From positions 1 through 16,092 of the forward strand of contig JAUIEL010000056.1 in assembly GCA_030428825.1 (NCBI GenBank): DNA of 16,092 nucleotides, read 5' to 3'. The notes under the pieces are model-generated. The model worked only from the letters and a program-made list of their open reading frames with translations, made no database searches and was not told the DNA's origin. The translations under genes and the position numbers were made by a program. This stretch comes from a bacterium. Lineage in GTDB: Bacteria > Planctomycetota > B15-G4 > JADJEK01. This document shows positions 14,685 through 16,092 of the stretch, piece after piece. How positions within the stretch are numbered: the first letter of the stretch is position 1; every line of letters begins with the position of its first letter.

Positions 14685-14972
14685 ATGAACGCGTTCCTTC
14701 GCGCCCGCCCCGCGGCCCGGGATGCCGCGCCGCTTTGGGACCTCGTCGCCGAGGGGGAGACGAACGACGCCGCCATGCGCTCGATCCTCCTCAGCGGAGG
14801 TGCGCCGGGCTCGATCTGGCCGGCGACGGTGGTGGGTGCGGGGTTCGGCACCAGCTCGCTCTCGGCGGCTCGGCGTCGGCCCGCTCGCGAGGACCGCTCC
14901 GCCGCGGGAGCCCGCGCCGATCGATCGGAGGAATCTCACTTCGGCCGTCGTCGGGAGGCGCTCGAGGAGTGA
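14685..14972 (+). CDS. Doubtful small ORF, 95 residues, unknown
   Basis: An ATG-started frame of 95 residues ends ten bases before the next gene's ATG. The first 40 or so codons (MNAFLRARPAARDAAPLWDL, then VAEGETNDAAMRSILLSG) use GC-ending codons like the real genes. The second half is rich in Arg and Ala and has less biased third positions, as expected of noncoding high-GC DNA. There is no proper Shine-Dalgarno, only a G-run about 11 bases upstream, and I recognise no family. It could be a small gene, a decayed gene start, or chance. Confidence 0.22.
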   Translation: MNAFLRARPAARDAAPLWDLVAEGETNDAAMRSILLSGGAPGSIWPATVVGAGFGTSSLSAARRRPAREDRSAAGARADRSEESHFGRRREALEE

Positions 14973-14978
14973 GAATCC
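14930..14978 (+). promoter_or_regulatory. Imperfect inverted repeat in the leader of the sulfatase-like gene
   Basis: GGAATCTCAC (14930-14939) and GTGAGAATCC (14969-14978) pair at nine of ten positions across a 29-base spacer. The right arm ends four bases before the ATG at 14983, and the probable Shine-Dalgarno GAGGAG (14964-14969) sits at the edge of the loop. The geometry resembles the stronger hairpin before the propeller gene, whose right arm also ends four bases before its ATG. Confidence 0.35.
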
Positions 14979-14982
14979 ACCG

Positions 14983-16092
14983 ATGAGCAGGACCGTCCTC
15001 CTGGTTTCGGGACTGGTGACGACGTGCCTCCTGGCGGTCGGTTGCCGGCGGAGCGACCCGGGGGAGGCCGCGCCGTCGCTGCGCCTGATCGATCTCGCCG
15101 GGACCGCGACCGTCGCGTCGGCGGTCGTCCCGGGCGATCCGGACGCCGCCCCGAGCGGGGCGGTGATCGCGAGCGAGCGCGAGCCGTTCGAGGACCTCGA
15201 GCGGGTCCGCGTCGAGACCGACCTCGGCCCGCGGGCCGGCGCCGTCCGCATCGAGGCGGGCGGCTTCGGCTCGGGCGCCGTGATCCGAGGACCCGCCGCC
15301 GTGTTCCGCGTCTTCGCGCAGCCACGAGACGGCCTGCTCACGGCGAAGGTCCGGCTCGCCGCCGCGAAGGACGCGGAGTTCCGGTGGGTCGCGCTGTCGC
15401 TCGAGGCGCTCCACCTGAAGCGGCTCGAGTCGAAGGGGTCGTGGGCTCGAGAGCTCCTCCGGGTGAAGGGGTCCGCCATCGCCCGCCCGGAGCCGCTCGG
15501 GCCGATCGATGCGAACGGCCTCCGCTCGTACGGGGTCGACGTCCCCCGGCGCAGTCGCGCCGAGCACGTCCTCGTCGGACTGTTCGTCACCTCGGGGCGC
15601 GTCCACGTCGACGAGCTCGCGCTCGAGGCCGCGCTGCCGACGCGCTCGCCGTGGGCGGCGAGCGACGACTTCACGACCGATTCGCCGTGGACGACGCCGG
15701 TCGAGGTCCGGAACGACCTGCGCGAGGCGCTGGTCCTCGCCGCCCCCGGCTCGATCCGGTTTCGGGTGACGCTCCCGCCGGGCCGCCCGCGGCTTCGGTT
15801 CGGCGTCACGGTCATCGCGCGGGACGGGGCGCCGGGAGTGCGGGCCGTGGCGCGCGTCTCGGACGGCGCCACGTCGCTCGAGCGGACGGTCGCCATTCCC
15901 CCGCCGCGCCGCACGGACGGACCGCGCTGGCACGACGCGCTCCTCGACCTGGAGTCCCTCGCGGGGCGAGACGTCGACGTCCTCCTCACGGCGGACACCG
16001 ACGCGCCCTCCCGCTTCGCCGTCGGCGTCGCGTTCGGAGCCCCCGTGATCGAGGCGGGCGCCGCCGCCGCCCGTCCGGCGGACGTGATCCTC
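14983..16092 (+). CDS. Lipoprotein, probable N-terminal part of a sulfatase (cut by window end)
   Basis: The first 370 residues are visible and the frame is open to the window edge. The N-terminus MSRTVLLVSGLVTTCLLAVG precedes Cys21, giving a lipoprotein signal (AVGC; the -3 position is Ala rather than the usual Leu). Residues 30-225 and 226-350 look like beta-rich, jelly-roll-type modules, the second including LRFGVTVIARDG and DALLDLESLAGRDVDVLL. Just before the edge the chain reads GAPVIEAGAAAARPADVIL. In many planctomycete sulfatases an N-terminal beta module leads into a start of the form RPNVILISIDTLRAD, so the catalytic domain probably begins here. The Cys/Ser formylglycine motif and metal ligands would lie beyond the window, so the family call is inference. 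The start is ATG 14983, with GAGGAG 13 bases upstream, a rather long spacing. No further gene separates it from the beta-helix gene except the doubtful small ORF. Confidence 0.68.
   Translation, partial: MSRTVLLVSGLVTTCLLAVGCRRSDPGEAAPSLRLIDLAGTATVASAVVPGDPDAAPSGAVIASEREPFEDLERVRVETDLGPRAGAVRIEAGGFGSGAVIRGPAAVFRVFAQPRDGLLTAKVRLAAAKDAEFRWVALSLEALHLKRLESKGSWARELLRVKGSAIARPEPLGPIDANGLRSYGVDVPRRSRAEHVLVGLFVTSGRVHVDELALEAALPTRSPWAASDDFTTDSPWTTPVEVRNDLREALVLAAPGSIRFRVTLPPGRPRLRFGVTVIARDGAPGVRAVARVSDGATSLERTVAIPPPRRTDGPRWHDALLDLESLAGRDVDVLLTADTDAPSRFAVGVAFGAPVIEAGAAAARPADVIL

Larger units (their letters stand above)
14630..14982. other. Divergent intergenic region of 353 bases
   Basis: This gap separates the beta-helix gene (minus) from the sulfatase-like lipoprotein gene (plus) and should hold promoters for both. 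No convincing -35/-10 pair is visible. Near the beta-helix start, GGGGGA (14633-14638) and TCCCCC (14655-14660) form a stem continued by GATC/GATC (14641-14644 and 14650-14653) around a 5-base loop, with a small bulge between the two stems. A second inverted repeat lies at 14930-14978. One doubtful small ORF is listed separately. Confidence 0.5.

Noticed and set aside
14676..15998. Minus-strand open frame of 440 codons at the right edge
   Set aside because: Antisense to the lipoprotein gene, Ser/Arg/Thr-rich shadow composition, no domain; the plus strand has a lipoprotein signal and consistent coding codons.

Overview
The window is about 70% GC, with strongly GC-biased third codon positions and compact genes. 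The gene mix points to an uncultured planctomycete or a similarly organised high-GC lineage: planctomycete-type Ser/Thr kinases with TPR tails (one with DWG in place of DFG), an ECF sigma factor of the kind that accompanies such kinases, an M64-type metallopeptidase lipoprotein, a DUF1565-like beta-helix protein, an FG-GAP propeller protein and the front end of a probable sulfatase lipoprotein. The taxonomic call is inference from gene content; no rRNA or other phylogenetic marker is present. I saw no tRNA, rRNA, CRISPR array, insertion sequence or phage gene.

Layout. (1) 28-4113 (+): a 1361-residue membrane Ser/Thr kinase with about 21 TPR units. It converges on (2) a two-gene minus-strand unit: an M64 peptidase lipoprotein (7173 to 5749), then a transglutaminase-like secreted protein with calcium-binding TSP3-type repeats (5722 to 4142). 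(3) A 183-bp divergent region separates the peptidase from a plus-strand run: a secreted protein of unknown function (7357-8493), an ECF sigma factor (8589-9107), a Ser/Thr kinase whose TTG start overlaps the sigma stop (9104-11602), and a secreted seven-bladed FG-GAP propeller protein (11696-13285). A perfect 13-bp inverted repeat that includes the propeller gene's Shine-Dalgarno lies just before that gene. (4) A minus-strand secreted beta-helix protein (14617 to 13304) converges on the propeller gene. (5) A 353-bp divergent region with one doubtful small ORF leads to a plus-strand lipoprotein that runs off the window just where a sulfatase domain appears to begin.

How the parts may work together (inference). 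The sigma factor and kinase are translationally coupled and look like one signalling module. The large kinase at the left edge has the same N-terminal segment and may belong to a second such module whose sigma gene lies outside the window. Every other convincing gene encodes an exported protein, and three of them end in what looks like the same C-terminal beta-rich domain. The window therefore pairs envelope signalling with cell-surface or secreted proteins. The most distinctive signals are the Shine-Dalgarno-sequestering hairpin before the propeller gene, the shared C-terminal domain, and the peptidase/transglutaminase-like gene pair.
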